A DNA stretch of 64,000 nt from Demequina sp. NBRC 110057 (GTDB lineage Bacteria; Actinomycetota; Actinomycetes; Actinomycetales; Demequinaceae), in the NCBI RefSeq assembly GCF_002090175.1, contig NZ_BBRN01000005.1:248001-312000 (forward strand). Direction: 5' to 3'. Positions 33,494-44,400 of this stretch are shown here, one piece after another (the first letter of the stretch is position 1; every line of letters starts with the position of its first letter). A program made the position numbers and the translations under genes. The notes under the pieces were generated by a model. The model had not been told where the DNA came from, made no database searches, and saw nothing but the letters and a program-made list of their open reading frames with translations.

Positions 33494-33537
33494 CTACTCA
33501 GTGTTGCTGACTACCACTAGATAGTAACACTGAATAG
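33494..33537. promoter_or_regulatory. Inverted-repeat operator upstream of padR
   Basis: CTACTCAGTGTTGCT (33494-33508) and AGTAACACTGAATAG (33523-33537) pair with 13 of 15 matches around a 14-bp spacer. AT content is unusually high for this genome, so the region also holds the promoter. Autoregulation by the PadR protein is inferred. Confidence 0.65.
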
Positions 33538-33585
33538 TGGGCACGCAAGGGGCAGGGGCTCGTACCGTGACGCCTGGCGGAAGCG

Positions 33586-34125
33586 CTACCCGAGCGGGTG
33601 GTCTGCCACCTGGGTCTCGAGCGCGTCGCCGTTGATCTCGACGTAGAGGTGGCGCTCGGTGACGGTGACCGTGAGGCGGTTGCGCCGCTCCAGGCGCTGC
33701 GCCACCTCGTCCACGAAGGCGCCGTCGAGGGAGTGCAGCACGATGTCCTCGCGGCGATGGATGCGCTTGCCGTCCCATCGTGCGAGCACCTTGGCGGGGT
33801 CGCGGTGCGTGTAGACGGTGGTCTCCTCGGCGAGGCGGCTGCCGTAGTGAAGGCGGTCGGCCTCGGGCGCACCTACCTCGATCCAGGCCATGACGGCGCC
33901 GGTGAGGTCGCGGACGATGACGGCGGGCTCGTCGGTGGTGGCGATCCCCTCGCCGAACGCGATGCCTTCGCGGTACTCGAGGCAGTAGGCGAGGATGCGC
34001 GTCACGAGGAACGCTGCCGTCTCCGAGGGGTGGCGCGCCACGCGCAGCTCGAGGTCCTCGTAGACGCCGCGGTCCATATCCGCCACGGCGACGTCGAAGG
34101 TGTGGAGGGTCGCGCCGGCTGCCAT
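33586..34125 (-). CDS. YaeQ-family protein
   Basis: 179-aa protein of the YaeQ family, a PD-(D/E)XK-nuclease-like fold with unclear cellular role. The family pattern is visible from the N-terminus: ATLHTFDVAVADMDRGVYEDLELRVARHPSET at residues 5-36 is highly characteristic (quoted here only by its ends: ATLHTF and RHPSET). Later DEPAVIVRDLTG and AWIEVGAP segments carry the acidic residues. It is divergent from the DUF1905 gene, with 37 bp between starts. Confidence 0.9.
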   Translation of the reverse strand: MAAGATLHTFDVAVADMDRGVYEDLELRVARHPSETAAFLVTRILAYCLEYREGIAFGEGIATTDEPAVIVRDLTGAVMAWIEVGAPEADRLHYGSRLAEETTVYTHRDPAKVLARWDGKRIHRREDIVLHSLDGAFVDEVAQRLERRNRLTVTVTERHLYVEINGDALETQVADHPLG

Positions 34126-34162
34126 GGGGCAAGGCTACGGGCGCGGCGCTAGCGTGAGGACC

Positions 34163-34612
34163 ATGGAGTTCACGGCAGTGGTGGAGCCCCACGAGAAGAT
34201 GCGCGGCCTCGAGGTGCCCGATGCGGTGGTCGCCGCGCTCGGTGGCGGCGCCAGGCCCCGGGTGCTCGTGACCGTGGCCGGCCACTCGTGGTCGACGGCC
34301 ATCGCGCGCATGCAGGGGCGCAGCCTCATCGGGGTGGCGAAGGCCCACCGCGAGGCGGCGGGGATGGTGGTGGGCTCCACGGTCACCGTCTCCGTCGCGC
34401 TCGACGCGACGGCCGGTTTCGTGGACGTCCCAGGCGACGTGGCGGCGGCGCTCGACGCCGCCGGGGTGCGCGCGGCCTTCGACGCCCGCACCGTGAGCCA
34501 ACGCCGCCAGCATGTGCGGCTCATCGACCAGGCGAAGCGGCCCGAGACTCGAGCCAGGCGCATCGGCGCGCTGATCGAGGAGCTTGGGGGCTCGTCCCGC
34601 TCCCCGAGGTAG
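34163..34612 (+). CDS. DUF1905/YdeI-like (OmpD-associated) protein
   Basis: 149-aa protein. The N-terminal beta-rich half (MEFTAVVEPHEKMRGLEVP onward) is DUF1905. The C-terminal helical half (ARTVSQRRQHVRLIDQAKRPETR) resembles the YdeI/OmpD-associated bacteriocin-protection domain. No signal peptide. GTGAGGA lies 2-8 bp ahead of the ATG. It ends 4 bp before the convergent MFS gene. Function unknown. Confidence 0.85.
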   Translation: MEFTAVVEPHEKMRGLEVPDAVVAALGGGARPRVLVTVAGHSWSTAIARMQGRSLIGVAKAHREAAGMVVGSTVTVSVALDATAGFVDVPGDVAAALDAAGVRAAFDARTVSQRRQHVRLIDQAKRPETRARRIGALIEELGGSSRSPR

Positions 34613-34616
34613 CCGG

Positions 34617-36089
34617 TTACGCGGCCGCCTGCGCCTCGCGGCGCTCGCGCGCGGCGTGACGGTCAGCGGGCATCAGCGCGGCGAGGACGGCAAGCACCAC
34701 CGCCGCGACCGTGACGAACACGAACACCAGGTGCAGAGCACCCATCAGGCCCTCCCCCTCGGGGGTGCCGTCGGCGCCGAGCTCCACGCGGGAGTTGACG
34801 ATGGCGCCACAGGCAGCGACGCCGAGCGCGGAGCCCAGCGACCGCGCGAAGACGTTGACGCCCGTCACGGCCCCGCGCGTGGTATGCGCGACGGACGACT
34901 GCGCGGCGACCAGCGTCGGGACCGCGGTGAGGCCCATGCCGATGCCGACCACAAAGGTGGCCCCTGCCGTCGCGATGAGCGGGGTGGCCTCCCCCAGTGC
35001 GAGCGTCGCCGCGGTACCCGCGACGACGAGCACGGATCCGATAATGGCCGTCACCCGAAACCCGAGGCGCAGGTACAGGCGCCCCGAGTTCGACGCCGAC
35101 AGCGGCCAGCCGAGCGTCATGGCGGCCAGGGCGAAGCCGGCGATGAGCGGCCCGTAGCCGAGCACTCCCTGCGCGTAGATGGGCACGTACGTCGTCAGCC
35201 CCAGCACCACCATGCCGACCACCAGCGAGATCGCGGTCGAGACCCCGACGACGCGGCGGCGCAGGAGCCGCAGGTCGACGATGGGGTGCGCCGCGCGCAG
35301 GGCGTGCGCCACGAACACGGCGGCCAGCACGGCTCCCACCCCGAGCACCGCGATCGACGCGGGCGAGTCCCATGCCCAGGTGGAGCCACCCTCGAGCAGC
35401 CCGACGAGCAGCAGCACACTTCCGCCCGTGAGGAGCAGCGACCCGCGCACGTCGATGGCGTCACGCCCGCCCTCGAGCGGGGACTCCTGGTAGCGGCGCA
35501 CGATCATCCAGGCAGCGATGGCGCACAGCGGGATGTTGACGAGGAAGATCCAGCGCCACGACAGGAACTCGGAGAAGGCTCCGCCGAGCGTGGGCCCCAG
35601 TACCGAGGAGATGGCCCACACCGAGGCGATGTAGCCCTGTGCCTTGGCCCGCTCCTCAAGCGTGTAGATGTCGGCGGCGATGGTCTGCGAGACCGGCATG
35701 ACGGTGCCCGCGCCGAGCCCCTGGATGACCCGGCCGGCGATGAGCGCGCCCATCGACCACGCGGCGCCACAGACGATCGAGCCCACGAAGAACAGCGCGA
35801 CGCCGGCGAGGATCAGGCGCTTGCGGCCGAAGATGTCCGAGAGCCTGCCCGCGAGCGGCGTCGAGACGGCCTGCGCCAGCAGGTACGCCGAGAAGAGCCA
35901 GGGCACCTGCTCGAAGGATCCGAGATCGCTCGCGATCGTCGACGACGCGGTGGCGATGATGGTCGCATCGAGCGCCACGAGCGCCGTGGCAAGCATGAGG
36001 GACAGGAGGATCGGTCCGCGCTCCGAACGCAGCCCGACCGATGCGGAGGTCGGCGGCACGTGAGGAGTCAACCACGCGCATCGGCCCAT
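34617..36089 (-). CDS. MFS transporter, DHA2 (14-TM) drug-efflux family
   Basis: 490-aa major-facilitator protein with about 14 membrane helices. Motif A is seen in LAGRLSDIFGRKRLILAG near residue 80, and the LDATIIATASSTIASDLG start of the DHA2 family near 40. Motif C lies around SSVLGPTLGGAFSE near 160. A short Arg/Ala tail ends the protein. The start may be a later GTG, as the first 20 residues are not family-like. It follows the tRNA gene on the same strand; export of drugs or metabolites is expected. Confidence 0.92.
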   Translation of the reverse strand: MGRCAWLTPHVPPTSASVGLRSERGPILLSLMLATALVALDATIIATASSTIASDLGSFEQVPWLFSAYLLAQAVSTPLAGRLSDIFGRKRLILAGVALFFVGSIVCGAAWSMGALIAGRVIQGLGAGTVMPVSQTIAADIYTLEERAKAQGYIASVWAISSVLGPTLGGAFSEFLSWRWIFLVNIPLCAIAAWMIVRRYQESPLEGGRDAIDVRGSLLLTGGSVLLLVGLLEGGSTWAWDSPASIAVLGVGAVLAAVFVAHALRAAHPIVDLRLLRRRVVGVSTAISLVVGMVVLGLTTYVPIYAQGVLGYGPLIAGFALAAMTLGWPLSASNSGRLYLRLGFRVTAIIGSVLVVAGTAATLALGEATPLIATAGATFVVGIGMGLTAVPTLVAAQSSVAHTTRGAVTGVNVFARSLGSALGVAACGAIVNSRVELGADGTPEGEGLMGALHLVFVFVTVAAVVLAVLAALMPADRHAARERREAQAAA

Positions 36090-36107
36090 CTATTCCGGCC
36101 GATGCGG

Positions 36108-36181
36108 TGCCCCCGGCGGGACTCGAACCCGCACTTAGCCGATTTTAAGTCGGCTGCCTCTGCCAATTGGGCTACGGGGGC
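36108..36181 (-). tRNA. tRNA with UAA anticodon, short variable loop (Leu-type anticodon)
   Basis: 74 nt folding as a class I cloverleaf. Acceptor stem GCCCCCG pairs with CGGGGGC, discriminator A. The D-arm has a 3-bp GCC/GGC stem with the GG pair. The anticodon stem GCCGA/TCGGC encloses loop CTTAAAA, giving anticodon UAA. The variable loop is five bases (TAAGT), and the T-arm is GCGGG-TTCGAGT-CCCGC. CCA is not encoded (ACCG follows). UAA would read the Leu codon UUA, but normal bacterial tRNA-Leu has a long variable arm, so this is not a standard tRNA-Leu. Confidence 0.85.
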
Positions 36182-36204
36182 GTGCCCGTTGATTCTGCCG
36201 CACC

Positions 36205-36302
36205 CCTCGCTGTGAACCAATCTCGCGCGCGCCACGCCGGCGGCGCACCCGCGCCACGCTCAGCGGGCGGCGTGTCGCGGCGGGAAGTGGTTCAAAGTGA
36301 GG
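36205..36302. repeat. Imperfect palindromic extragenic element (about 100 bp)
   Basis: The left arm begins CCTCGCTGTGAACCAA; the right arm ends TTCAAAGTGAGG and aligns to it as a 40-bp imperfect inverted repeat, with GC-rich centre containing GGCGTGTCGC. A related arm occurs at 7028-7043 plus the adjoining hairpin. It fills the gap between the UAA tRNA and ppx, both on the minus strand, and could serve as the ppx terminator. Confidence 0.6.
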
Positions 36303-36328
36303 AGAGCCAGGCCGTCCAGCTCGGGCGG

Positions 36329-37285
36329 TTAGGCGCGGGCGGCCGCCGAGAACGCGATGCCGTCGAGGATGTCGTGCTCGCTCGTGACGACCTCGGTCAG
36401 CTCTCCCCCGGCCGCCGCGACCTCGTCGCGCACGCGCGCCACGACCTCGCGCCACACCAGCGCGCCGGCGCCGATCACGTCGACGCGGCCGGGGTGCATG
36501 AACGGCAATGCCTCGCGCTCGGCGCGGGTGGCGGACAGCAGCGCGTCGCAAGCCTCGATGACGGCGTCGACGGGAAGGCGTGCGCCGTTGATCTTGTCGC
36601 GGTCGTACTCGGGTAGCCCGAGCGCCTGGGCGGTCACCGTGGTGATGGTGCCTGCGAGGCCCACCAGGGTGCGGGTCTGGGCAAGCGGCACGTGCGTGAT
36701 CGCCACGTCGAGCGCCGCCTGCACGTCGGCGACGGCGCCAGAGATCTGCTCGGGAGTGGCGGGATCGGCCGTCAGGTGACGTTCGGTCATGCGCACGCAG
36801 CCCACGTCCATCGAGTGCGCGGCCGCGGGGGCGTTCTCCCCCAGGACCACCTCGGTGGAGCCGCCGCCGAGGTCCACGACAAGGTAGGGCGGGGTCAGCG
36901 CGGGGTCCACCACGGACACGGCGCCGCGGAAGGACAGCGCGGCCTCCTCGTGGCCGCTGATGACCTCGGGCTCGACGCCCAGGCGCTCGTGCACGCCAGC
37001 GATGAACTCGTCGCGGTTGGACGCGTCGCGGGTCGCGGACGTCGCCACGAAGCGGATGGCCTCGACCTGGTGCTCGCGGCACAGCGCGGCGTACTCGGCT
37101 GTCGCCTCGAGCGTGCGCTCGAGCGCCTCCGGGGCGAACTGGCCGGCGCGGTCCACGCCCTGGCCCAGGCGCACCACCTTCATGAGACGCACCACGTCGG
37201 TCAGCGACTGGCCGTCGGCGGCCACGTCGGCGATCAGCAGGCGGATGGAGTTGGTGCCACAGTCGATGGCGGCGACGCGGGTCAT
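36329..37285 (-). CDS. Exopolyphosphatase / guanosine-pentaphosphate phosphatase (Ppx/GppA)
   Basis: 318-aa member of the ASKHA-fold Ppx/GppA family, hydrolysing polyphosphate or pppGpp. The first phosphate loop AIDCGTNSIRLL is at residues 6-17 and the second, VVDLGGGSTEVVLG, near residue 133. It is the short actinobacterial type without the C-terminal HD domain. The ATG overlaps the DUF501 stop (ATGA). It is the last gene in the ftsB-DUF501-ppx order conserved in actinobacteria. Confidence 0.93.
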   Translation of the reverse strand: MTRVAAIDCGTNSIRLLIADVAADGQSLTDVVRLMKVVRLGQGVDRAGQFAPEALERTLEATAEYAALCREHQVEAIRFVATSATRDASNRDEFIAGVHERLGVEPEVISGHEEAALSFRGAVSVVDPALTPPYLVVDLGGGSTEVVLGENAPAAAHSMDVGCVRMTERHLTADPATPEQISGAVADVQAALDVAITHVPLAQTRTLVGLAGTITTVTAQALGLPEYDRDKINGARLPVDAVIEACDALLSATRAEREALPFMHPGRVDVIGAGALVWREVVARVRDEVAAAGGELTEVVTSEHDILDGIAFSAAARA

Positions 37286-37803
37286 GCGTTCTCCTCTTCG
37301 TCCTCGATGGCGCAGGTACAGCGGGCGGGGGTCCACGACGCGGCGATCATCTCGAGCGCCTCGTCACCCAAGGGGTTCACCCCAGGGCCGGCGGCGAGCG
37401 CGTGGCCCACCAGGACGTGCAGGCACTTCACGCGATCGGGCATGCCGCCGGCGGAGATGCCGTGGATCTCCTGCACGTCTTCCATGGCGTAGCGCTCGGC
37501 AAGGTAGCGCTCGTGCGCGGCCCGGTAGGCCTCGGCGAGCTTCTCGTCCTCGCCCAGCCGCTCCGTCATCTCCTTCATCACGCCGTTGGCCTCGAGCGTC
37601 GACACGGCGGAGGTGGCGCCGGGGTGCGTGAGGTAGTACTGCGTGGGGAACGGGGTGCCGTCCGGGAGCCGCGGCGCGGTGTGGACCACGGTGGGTCGGC
37701 CGCACGCGCAGCGGGCGGCGATCGCGACCACCCCACGGGGTTCGCGGCCCAGCTGGGCGCGCAGCGCGGCGATGTCGGCGGGGCTGACGGTCGTGTCGTT
37801 CAT
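37282..37803 (-). CDS. DUF501-family protein
   Basis: 173-aa soluble protein matching DUF501, almost always found between ftsB and ppx in actinobacteria. Paired Cys in RCACGRP near residue 32 and RCTCAIED near 160 could bind a metal. Function is unknown. It begins 10 bp after the ftsB stop and is coupled to ppx by an ATGA overlap. Confidence 0.92.
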   Translation of the reverse strand: MNDTTVSPADIAALRAQLGREPRGVVAIAARCACGRPTVVHTAPRLPDGTPFPTQYYLTHPGATSAVSTLEANGVMKEMTERLGEDEKLAEAYRAAHERYLAERYAMEDVQEIHGISAGGMPDRVKCLHVLVGHALAAGPGVNPLGDEALEMIAASWTPARCTCAIEDEEENA

Positions 37804-37813
37804 CCGCCCCAGT

Positions 37814-38512
37814 CTAGTTGGCCGCGCGCGCCGACTCTGGCGAGCCGCTGGCGGTCGCCTCCGCGCCCTCCCCGGCCTCCCTGACGGAGTCCCACAGGGT
37901 GTCGTACCAGGTCTCGCCCGGGGCGTCGGCTGCCTCCTCGCCCTCCTCGGCGGCGGACTCGTCGCCGGTCACCGTCTCGGGGTCGAGCACGCGGTAGGCG
38001 GTCTCGCCGGGATAGACGTAGCGGAGTCGCTCGCGGGCCTGCGCCTCGATGTACGCGTCGTCGTCCCAGCGCGCCACCTCGGCCGTGAGGTCGTCGAGCT
38101 CGGTGTTCGCCACGGCAGCGTCCGCGCGCAGCCCGTCCAGCATCGTCTGCTGGTCCAGGTACGCGCGCACCGACGGCCACACCACGGCGAACGCGAGCCC
38201 CAGCAGCGCGACGATGATGCCGGTGCGCCACGTCAGCATTCCGGCCCACGATCCGCCGGGGCGGCCGGCGAGGATGCGCGGGGTGGTGCTGGCGGCCGAT
38301 GCCGTCGCGGGCCTGGTCCTGGCGGTGCGGCCGGGGCCGGCACCGGTCCTCGTGGACGAGGTGCGCGACGTCGTGGGCTTGGCGGCGGCGCGCGGAACGC
38401 TTCCCGTGCGAGGTGCCTGGGACCGCGACGCGCTGCGGGACGCGCCCGTGCTCGAGGCGCGCGACGACGGCCGGGTGCCCGAGGGCGTGCCAGGTCGTCG
38501 AGGGGAGCTCAC
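37814..38512 (-). CDS. Septum formation initiator FtsB/DivIC-like protein
   Basis: About 232 aa. A long Ser/Pro/Arg-rich cytosolic N-terminus (about 90 residues) precedes one membrane helix (GIIVALLGLAFAVVWPSV). A short extracytoplasmic coiled coil follows, ending with ARERLRYVYPGETAYRVLDP, the hallmark of actinobacterial FtsB. A Glu/Ala-rich tail closes it. The start is uncertain: GTG 38512 with GGAG close by, or an upstream ATG at 38593. It links FtsL/FtsQ in the divisome. It lies in the eno-ftsB-DUF501-ppx order. Confidence 0.85.
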   Translation of the reverse strand: MSSPRRPGTPSGTRPSSRASSTGASRSASRSQAPRTGSVPRAAAKPTTSRTSSTRTGAGPGRTARTRPATASAASTTPRILAGRPGGSWAGMLTWRTGIIVALLGLAFAVVWPSVRAYLDQQTMLDGLRADAAVANTELDDLTAEVARWDDDAYIEAQARERLRYVYPGETAYRVLDPETVTGDESAAEEGEEAADAPGETWYDTLWDSVREAGEGAEATASGSPESARAAN

Positions 38513-38600
38513 CGCTCCATTCTCACCGACGCGCGCCGGGCCCGACGACACCCGCGCGCCGCGAGTCGTGTGATTGCGGCCCCGCGCGGTCATTTCGGGG

Positions 38601-38668
38601 ATTGCCAGCGCGGGCGGCCGACATCGGCAGTCGAGGCGGGCGTCTCGCAGATTGCCAGCGTGGGCGGC
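38601..38668. repeat. Two direct repeats with a 50-bp period
   Basis: ATTGCCAGCGCGGGCGGC (38601-38618) and ATTGCCAGCGTGGGCGGC (38651-38668) differ by one base and lie exactly 50 bp apart between eno and ftsB. They may be paired regulator sites or a remnant of a local duplication. Confidence 0.5.
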
Positions 38669-38707
38669 AGCCAGGCAACCACAGCATCGGCCGCCTAGAA
38701 ACGCGCG

Positions 38708-38743
38708 AAGGCCGCGGACCCCTCGATAGGGATCCGCGGCCTT
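38708..38743 (-). terminator. Hairpin terminator after enolase
   Basis: AAGGCCGCGGA and TCCGCGGCCTT form perfect 11-bp arms, with a further CCC/GGG pairing inside, 33 bp after the eno stop. No long T-run follows. Confidence 0.8.
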
Positions 38744-38775
38744 GGCGGTGAGGCGAAGCCTCGAGCGGCTGAGCC

Positions 38776-40773
<1,998 letters not shown>

Positions 40774-40781
<8 letters not shown>

Positions 40782-41406
40782 TGGCGAGCCACTCCGAGTC
40801 GCTCGCGGTGAAGAAGTCCGCGACGTTGAACTCCATGAACCAGCCGGGCTGGCCGGCGTTCGCGAGGCTCACCGCGGTCTCGGAGGCCTCCGAGATCGAG
40901 GACAGCAGCTGGTCCACATTGAACTCGCCCTCGCGGGGCGACACGGTGGTCGTCTCGGCGACCTCCTCGGCGATCGACCGCAGCAGCGAGTCGTCCTCCG
41001 GGATCATCGTGTAGGCGGCGAGGAGGTACGTGGCCTCGAGGCCGTCGATCATCGCCTCGCTGGGCTCGCCGGCGATCGACTCGTACTCCTTGACGCTGAT
41101 CGCCTCCTGCTCCATCGAGTAGCGGGAGTACTGCAGCTGAAGCTCGTCGATGTGCTCGAGCATCGGCTCGCGCAGCAGCTCCAGGGTGACGACCTGATCG
41201 CGCGGGATCGGCTTGTGAGCCTCCTCGGCCCACGCGTCGTACAGCTCGGTCACCCGGGCGGAGGTCAGCGTGGTCTGCTCGGAGGCCGCGGCGACGCCGG
41301 GCGACCCTTCCTGGCCGGGCACTGCGCAGCCTGCGAGCAGGAGCGCCGATCCCAGCACGGCCGCGCCCAGGGCGCGTCGACGACGGGGCTCAGTCATGAC
41401 CCTCAT
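40774..41406 (-). CDS. Putative lipoprotein (SurA-like N-terminal helix region)
   Basis: 210-aa secreted lipoprotein. After a basic start (MTEPRRRR) a hydrophobic stretch ends in LLLAGC, with the lipidated Cys near residue 27. The mature part is helical and acidic. The segment TSARVTELYDAWAEEA resembles the N-terminal region of SurA-type chaperones, but no peptidyl-prolyl isomerase domain is visible. It overlaps the mfd stop (ATGA); a second ATG three codons in (41397) is also possible. Proteins at this place between mfd and mazG are common in the class; function unknown. Confidence 0.8.
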
Positions 41407-44400
41407 CCTAACGGCGTGACCGCGGTGGCCTTGACGACCTCCCGCACCCAGTCGAGCACGGGAAGACCCTCGACCGGCTTGCCGCCGATGCGCTGGGTCA
41501 GCGGTGCCGGGACGAGGATCTGGCGCACGGCCGGCTTGATCAGCGTGCCTGGGTAGAGGCGGTTCACGCGCAGAGCCGCGGAGTCGGGAAGTTCGACGGG
41601 GCTGAAGCGCACATACTTGCCCTGGGCCACCACATCGGTGATCCCCGTGGAGCGCAGTTCGCAGCGCAGGCGGGCCACCGCGAGGAGGTTCTCGACGGGC
41701 TCGGGAAGGTTGCCGTAGCGGTCCTGAAGCTCCTCGGCGACGGCGTCGAGCGCCTCGCCATCGGCGGCATCGGCCATCTTGCGGTACGCCTCGAGGCGCA
41801 GGCGTTCGTGCTCGATGTACGCCTCGGGGATGTGGGCGTCGATCGGAAGGTCCACCGTCATGGCCGGCCGCTCGTCGCCGCCCTCGCCCCGGAAGTCGGC
41901 CACGGCCTCACCCACCATGCGGATGTACAGGTCGAAGCCCACGCCCTCGATGTGCCCCGACTGTTCGCCGCCCAGCAGGTTGCCCGCGCCGCGGATCTCC
42001 AGGTCCTTCATGGCCACGGCCATTCCCGCACCGAGGTCCGTGTTGGCGGCGATGGTCTGCAGCCTGTCGTGCGCCGTCTCGGTGAGCGTGCGGTCCGCCG
42101 GGTACAGGAAGTAGGCGTAGGCACGCTCGCGGCCACGGCCCACGCGGCCGCGCAGCTGGTGCAGCTGGGACAGGCCGAACGTGTTGGCCTTCTCCACGAT
42201 CAGGGTGTTCGCGTTCGAGATGTCGAGGCCCGTCTCGACGATAGTGGTGCACACCAGGACGTCGTAGCGCTTTTCGTAGTAGTCGACGATGACCTGCTCG
42301 AGCTGCTTCTCGCTCATCTGCCCGTGGGCGACGGCGATGCGCGCCTCGGGAACCAACTCGCTGAGGCGTCGCGCGGCCGAGGTGATGGTCTTCACCGAGT
42401 TGTGAATGTAGAAGACCTGGCCGTCACGCATGAGCTCGCGGCGGATCGCCGCGGCCACCTGCGGGTTCTCGTGCGGACCCACGTAGGTGAGGATCGGGTG
42501 GCGCTCCTCCGGCGGGGTGGCGAGGGTCGACATCTCGCGGATGCCCGTGACCGCCATCTCAAGGGTGCGCGGGATCGGGGTCGCCGACATGGCGAGCACG
42601 TCGACGTCCGTGCGCATCGCCTTCAGCGTCTCCTTGTGCTCCACGCCGAAGCGCTGCTCCTCGTCCACGATCACGAGGCCCAGCTGCTTGAAGCGCACCG
42701 AGCCGGTGATGAGGCGGTGGGTGCCGATGACGACGTCGATCGAGCCGTCGTTCAGCCCCTCGATGACCTCCTTCGCCTCCTTGTCCGTCTGGAAGCGCGA
42801 CAGCGCGGCGACCTTGACCGGGAACTGGGCGAAGCGCTCGGTGAACGTGTCGACGTGCTGCTTGACCAGCAGGGTGGTGGGGCACAGCACAGCCACCTGG
42901 GTGCCGTCCTGGACCGCCTTGAAGGCGGCGCGCACGGCCACCTCGGTCTTGCCGAAGCCCACGTCGCCGCAGATGAGGCGGTCCATGGGCACGGACCGCT
43001 CCATGTCCGCCTTGACGTCATCAATGGTCGTGAGCTGGTCGGGGGTCTCGACGAACGGAAACGACTCCTCGAGCTCGCGCTGCCACGGGGTGTCGGGCGA
43101 GAACTCGCGGCCCGTGGTCGCCATGCGTGCGCTGTAGAGCCGGATCAGCTCGGCGGCGATCTCCTTGACGGCCTTGCGTGCCTTGGTCTTGGTCTTGGCC
43201 CAGTCCGAGCCGCCCATCTTGTTGACGCTTGGGGCCTCGCCGCCCACGTACTTGGTGACCTGGTCGAGCTGGTCGCTCGGTACCGACAGGCGGTCGGCGG
43301 GGCCGCCGCGCTTCGAGGGGGCGTACTCGATGACCAGGTACTCGCGCTCGATGCCGCGCACGTTGCGCTTGGTGAGTTCCACGAAGCGGCCGACGCCGTG
43401 GGCCTCGTGCACCACGAAGTCGCCGGCACGCAACTGCAGGGGATCGACGGCGTTGCGGCGCCGGCTGGGCACCTTGACCTTGGGGCCGGCGGCCACGGCG
43501 GCGCGGCCCGTGAGGTCCGACTCGTGCATGACGAGCACGCGATCCTCGGCGCTCGCAAAGCCCACTCCCGTGATCTGCGGGATGACGGAGAGGATGCCCT
43601 CGACCCGCTCGTAGGTGGGCTGCACGCGCGCGGGCACGCCCTCCTCGGTGAGTTGTTCCGCGAGGCGGTGGGCGCTTCCCGTCGACGCGGCGGTCACCAG
43701 GACCGTCCAGCCCTCGGCGATCCGCGAGCGCAGCAGGCCGATGGCCTCGCGCAGGCGACCACGGTGGTCCTCGAGGTCGGTGATCCCGGTGACCACTGCA
43801 TCGGCCGCGCCGAAGGGGCCGAGGCTCACCCAGTGCACGCCGCGGTCGTCGGCCGCCTCGCGCAACTGGTCGAGGCTGAGGAAGGAGCCCTCGGTGGGCT
43901 CGAGCGGGCTGTCGGCGCCGGCGGCGGCGCTCACCCACGCGGCGGCGAGGAACTCGTCGGCGGTGCGGGTGAGGTCCTCGGCGCGGCGGGCCAGGCGCTC
44001 GGGCTCGATGAGCAGCATGCGCGTGCCGCGCGGCAGGATCGCCGGCACCGAGGTGAGGCGGGTGACCAGCAGCGGGATGAGGGACTCCATGCCCTCCACG
44101 GCGTGGCCGTCCGCGATCTTGGTGAGCATCTCGGAGGCGGCAGGGATGTCGTCCACCAGCTGGGCGGCACGGGCGCGCACGTCGTCGGTCAACAGCAGCT
44201 CGCGGCACGGCGGCGCCCATAGGCGCTCCACGTCCGACAGCGAGCGCTGGTCGGCCACGGAGAAGGACCGGATCGAGTCGACCTCGTCGCCGAAGAACTC
44301 GATGCGGACGGGGTGGGGGTCGGTGGGAGCGAACACGTCGACGATCCCGCCGCGCACGGCGTACTCGCCGCGCTTTTCCACCATGTCGACGCGCGTGTAC

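Noticed and set aside
36108..36181. tRNA-Lys reading of the minus-strand tRNA (TTT anticodon)
   Set aside because: The 5-bp stem GCCGA/TCGGC fixes a 7-nt loop CTTAAAA, placing UAA, not UUU, at positions 34-36.
41808..44222. 804-residue plus-strand frame opposite mfd
   Set aside because: Antisense shadow with His/Leu/Gly-rich composition; Mfd motifs on the minus strand are unambiguous.
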